DNA of 32,254 nucleotides from Bacteroidales bacterium 52_46 (GTDB lineage: Bacteria; Bacteroidota; Bacteroidia; Bacteroidales; Muribaculaceae). Position 1 is the stretch's first letter. Every line of letters starts with the position of its first letter. The DNA is taken from NCBI GenBank assembly GCA_001915385.1, contig MNQK01000009.1:23749-56002 (forward strand), read 5' to 3'. The notes below the pieces were generated by a model. It was not told where the DNA came from. It worked only from the letters and a program-made list of their open reading frames with translations, and did not search any database. Shown piece by piece: positions 30,595 through 32,254 of the stretch. The translations under genes were made by a program, and so were the position numbers.

Positions 30595-30634
30595 AAAGGA
30601 GCATGGCAATACACATATCTGCCATGCTCCTTTT
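30595..30634 (+). terminator. strong intrinsic terminator after the DUF5107 gene
   Basis: AAAGGAGCATGGCA (30595-30608) pairs perfectly with TGCCATGCTCCTTT (30620-30633), followed by a T-rich run. Confidence 0.9.
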
Positions 30635-30715
30635 ATTTTTCAATAAAATCTTAATAAAAGACGATTCTCGAATCAAAAAAAATAGTAAAAATAAGGATAT
30701 ATAAAAAATAATTTG

Positions 30716-30723
30716 TAAATTTG
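30716..30723 (+). promoter_or_regulatory. -7 element of the tRNA-Pro promoter
   Basis: TAAATTTG matches the consensus TAnnTTTG and lies 16 nt before the tRNA. No perfect TTTG is visible 19-21 nt upstream. Confidence 0.6.
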
Positions 30724-30739
30724 CACGCTGAAAGCCAAT

Positions 30740-30812
30740 CGGGGTGTAGCACAGTTGGCAGCGCGCCACGTTCGGGACGTGGAGGTCGGAAGTTCGAGTC
30801 TTCTCACCCCGA
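30740..30812 (+). tRNA. tRNA-Pro (anticodon CGG)
   Basis: The acceptor CGGGGTG (30740-30746) pairs with CACCCCG (30805-30811), with A discriminator at 30812. The anticodon arm CCACG-TTCGGGA-CGTGG carries anticodon CGG (reads CCG). T-arm GGAAG-TTCGAGT-CTTCT. CCA is not encoded. All arms fold normally. Confidence 0.96.
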
Positions 30813-30831
30813 CATTTTTCAACAAAATGTT

Positions 30832-30870
30832 AAGTTCTTGCAATCTTACTGATTGCGAGAACTTTTTTAT
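30832..30870 (+). terminator. terminator of tRNA-Pro
   Basis: AAGTTCTTGCAATC (30832-30845) pairs with GATTGCGAGAACTT (30851-30864), one G-U, followed by TTTTAT. Confidence 0.85.
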
Positions 30871-30944
30871 TATCCAGACGCTATATAGATGTACAGTCGC
30901 TCGTAATGGCCGCCCGACAGACTGCGGCAACATACTCTTATAAC

Positions 30945-31889
30945 ATGAACGATATGAAAGAAATATATTTCGCGGGAGGATGCTTCTGGGGTACCGAGCA
31001 TTTCTTCAGTCTCGTGCACGGCGTCACCGGCACGGAAACCGGCTACGCCAACTCAAGTATTGTATCACCGTCCTACCGTGAGGTGTGCAGCGGAGTCACA
31101 GGAGCCGCGGAAACCGTAAAAGTGATATATCTCCCCGGTGAAGTGAGCCTCGGCCGTCTCATAGAGTTATACATGCTCACAATCGACCCGACATCGGTCA
31201 ACCGTCAGGGCAACGACACAGGCACGCAGTACCGCACAGGCATCTACTACACCGACCCAGACGACTATCAGGCAATCCAGCGGGCACTCGCGCCCTACAA
31301 AGAGCGGTATGGCCGCGCATTCGCCGTCGAAATAAAAGCGCTCGAAAATTTCTATCCCGCCGAAGAGTACCATCAGGAATATCTCTACAAGAATCCCGGC
31401 GGCTACTGTCATATCGACCCGCAACTGTTCGATATAGCCAGAAGCTCACAGAACGCCTCTAAATCGCGCGAAGAACTCCGCCGTGCACTCACACCCATCC
31501 AGTATGCCGTGACGCAGGAGAACGCCACAGAACCGCCTTTCAGGAACGAATATTGGGATGAGCACCGCAAAGGCATCTACGTCGACGTCACTACAGGCGA
31601 ACCGCTATTCTCCTCCTCCGACAAATTCGACTCCGGCTGCGGCTGGCCCAGCTTCACTCAGCCGATAGAAACCGACGTTGTCACCTCCCGACGCGACCTC
31701 ACCCACGGAATGGACCGCACAGAAATACGTTCATCGAAAGGCGATGCCCACTTAGGCCACGTATTTCCCGACGGTCCCCGCCACACCGGCGGCCTCCGCT
31801 ACTGCATCAACTCCGCCTCCCTCCGCTTCATCCCAATAGAAGAAATGGCAAAAGCAGGCTACTCCGACTACATAAAATACATCCGCTAA
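30945..31889 (+). CDS. msrAB: fused peptide methionine sulfoxide reductase MsrA-MsrB
   Basis: A 314-residue protein from ATG 30945 (MNDMKEIYFAGGCFWG); an upstream in-frame ATG at 30906 would add 13 residues and overlap a region with no ribosome site. The MsrA domain (about 1-155) has catalytic Cys13 in GGCFWG, plus GYANS and YHQEYLYKNPGGYCHID. The MsrB domain (about 175-310) has GCGWPSFTQPIE, HLGHVFPDGP and the catalytic Cys in RYCINSASLRF; the zinc-binding CxxC pairs of some MsrB proteins are absent. It reduces both S- and R-methionine sulfoxide. No signal peptide, so the cytosol is likely. Confidence 0.94.
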   Translation: MNDMKEIYFAGGCFWGTEHFFSLVHGVTGTETGYANSSIVSPSYREVCSGVTGAAETVKVIYLPGEVSLGRLIELYMLTIDPTSVNRQGNDTGTQYRTGIYYTDPDDYQAIQRALAPYKERYGRAFAVEIKALENFYPAEEYHQEYLYKNPGGYCHIDPQLFDIARSSQNASKSREELRRALTPIQYAVTQENATEPPFRNEYWDEHRKGIYVDVTTGEPLFSSSDKFDSGCGWPSFTQPIETDVVTSRRDLTHGMDRTEIRSSKGDAHLGHVFPDGPRHTGGLRYCINSASLRFIPIEEMAKAGYSDYIKYIR

Positions 31890-32160
31890 AACCGCGCACC
31901 CAACCGACCATCCTGTTAACCCCGCCTACCCGCCCAAAGTCCAACCCCTCCGACCGGTCAGACATGTCAGACTTGTCCGACTTGTTCGATAAATTCGTAA
32001 ATACCATAGAGCCGGAGGCTCGGGGATTGTGACTAACCCCGGCTCGGAGGCTGCGGAGCGGGCGCAGACCGGGGTAAAAGCCGTCCTCACCAAAAAGCCC
32101 GGGAAGGACGCCTTGTGATATTTCATGCAGCCGCCAACTTCAGTCACACACTACCACAAA
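31890..32160. other. gene-free region with palindromic repeat and short direct repeats
   Basis: After msrAB come three short direct repeats in 31960-31992 (GTCAGAC, GTCAGAC, GTCCGAC). A REP-like block 32009-32050 follows, with palindrome GAGCCGGAGGCTC (32009-32021), then GACTAACCCCGGCTCGGAG. It mirrors the block at 20-57 in inverted orientation. A weak antisense frame (31926-32147) lies across the repeat and is not called. Confidence 0.45.
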
Positions 32161-32254
32161 TCGAGTAGGTCGGGAAACGAAAGTTTTTCTGACCTACTTT
32201 CGTTTCCTTCCCTCTCACACCACCGTACGTGCCGTTCGGCATACGGCGGTTTCG
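32160..32254 (-). mobile_element. 3' part of a group II intron (domains V-VI), partial
   Basis: On the minus strand, 32250-32219 folds as domain V: ACCGCC pairs with GGTGGT, GTA with TAC, a 2-nt CG bulge, then TGCC with GGCA around a GAAC tetraloop. A CGC rather than AGC catalytic triad suggests class IIC. Downstream (32205-32163) is a hairpin-rich domain VI-like segment with GAAACGAAAG/CTTTCGTTTC and the usual end-like text CCTACTCGAT near 32160. The reverse transcriptase and domain I would lie beyond the right edge, so only the tail is visible. Confidence 0.65.

Noticed and set aside
31926..32147. 73-codon minus-strand frame at the right edge
   Set aside because: It runs across the palindromic repeat and intron-flanking DNA, with no signals; probably noncoding.

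Overview
The window looks like chromosomal DNA of a Bacteroidales bacterium, most probably a Muribaculaceae-type gut organism. The evidence is Bacteroidetes-style promoters (TAnnTTTG at -7), LytS/LytTR-type signalling, a DUF5107-TPR protein, a GH57 enzyme with a sorting-like tail, MsrA-MsrB fusion, CXXX-repeat radical-SAM peptide genes and many GC-rich palindromic intergenic repeats. Family names are from memory of the protein families; no search was run.

Layout. 1-4080 is an AT-rich accessory segment: a lipoprotein, a HAD phosphatase of the Swiss-army-knife type, two membrane proteins and an 88-residue FtsZ-like mini protein. It ends at a tRNA-Met(CAT)-like gene whose D-arm carries a 40-nt hairpin insertion. 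A complete IS1182-family element (4198-6066, perfect 22-bp terminal repeats) abuts the tRNA 3' end. 6115-9120 (minus strand) holds two small secreted proteins (Spy-like and PepSY-like), a LytTR response regulator and its LytS-like kinase, which appears 5'-truncated. 9469-14643 carries a secreted GH57 enzyme, a lipoprotein, a tRNA-Ser(CGA) with degenerate tandem copies of its 3' end, and a secreted choloylglycine-hydrolase-family enzyme. 14788-18056 (minus) is a patchy set: ADP-ribosylglycohydrolase, SanA-like protein, zinc-ribbon membrane protein, small membrane protein and a TerB-like protein. 18639-20403 has a DUF4143-type ATPase behind a double palindrome, and an FKBP isomerase.

The most striking locus is 20745-25225. 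A strongly foldable RNA of about 300 nt ending in a terminator-like hairpin precedes a tightly packed six-gene operon. The genes are a 208-residue Cys-repeat precursor with 36 cysteines and a twin-arginine signal, a radical SAM/SPASM maturase, a partner that keeps SPASM-type cysteines but lacks the radical SAM motif, a small modification-system protein, TatA and TatC. The inferred logic is that the precursor is modified in the cytoplasm and exported, perhaps already folded or crosslinked, through a Tat translocase encoded in the same operon.

After 2.8 copies of a 105-106-bp tandem repeat come a sugar-porter MFS transporter and a 1088-residue DUF5107-TPR protein (a likely sugar-metabolism pair), tRNA-Pro(CGG), and an MsrA-MsrB fusion. 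The right edge holds domain V of a group II intron on the minus strand, whose body lies outside the window.
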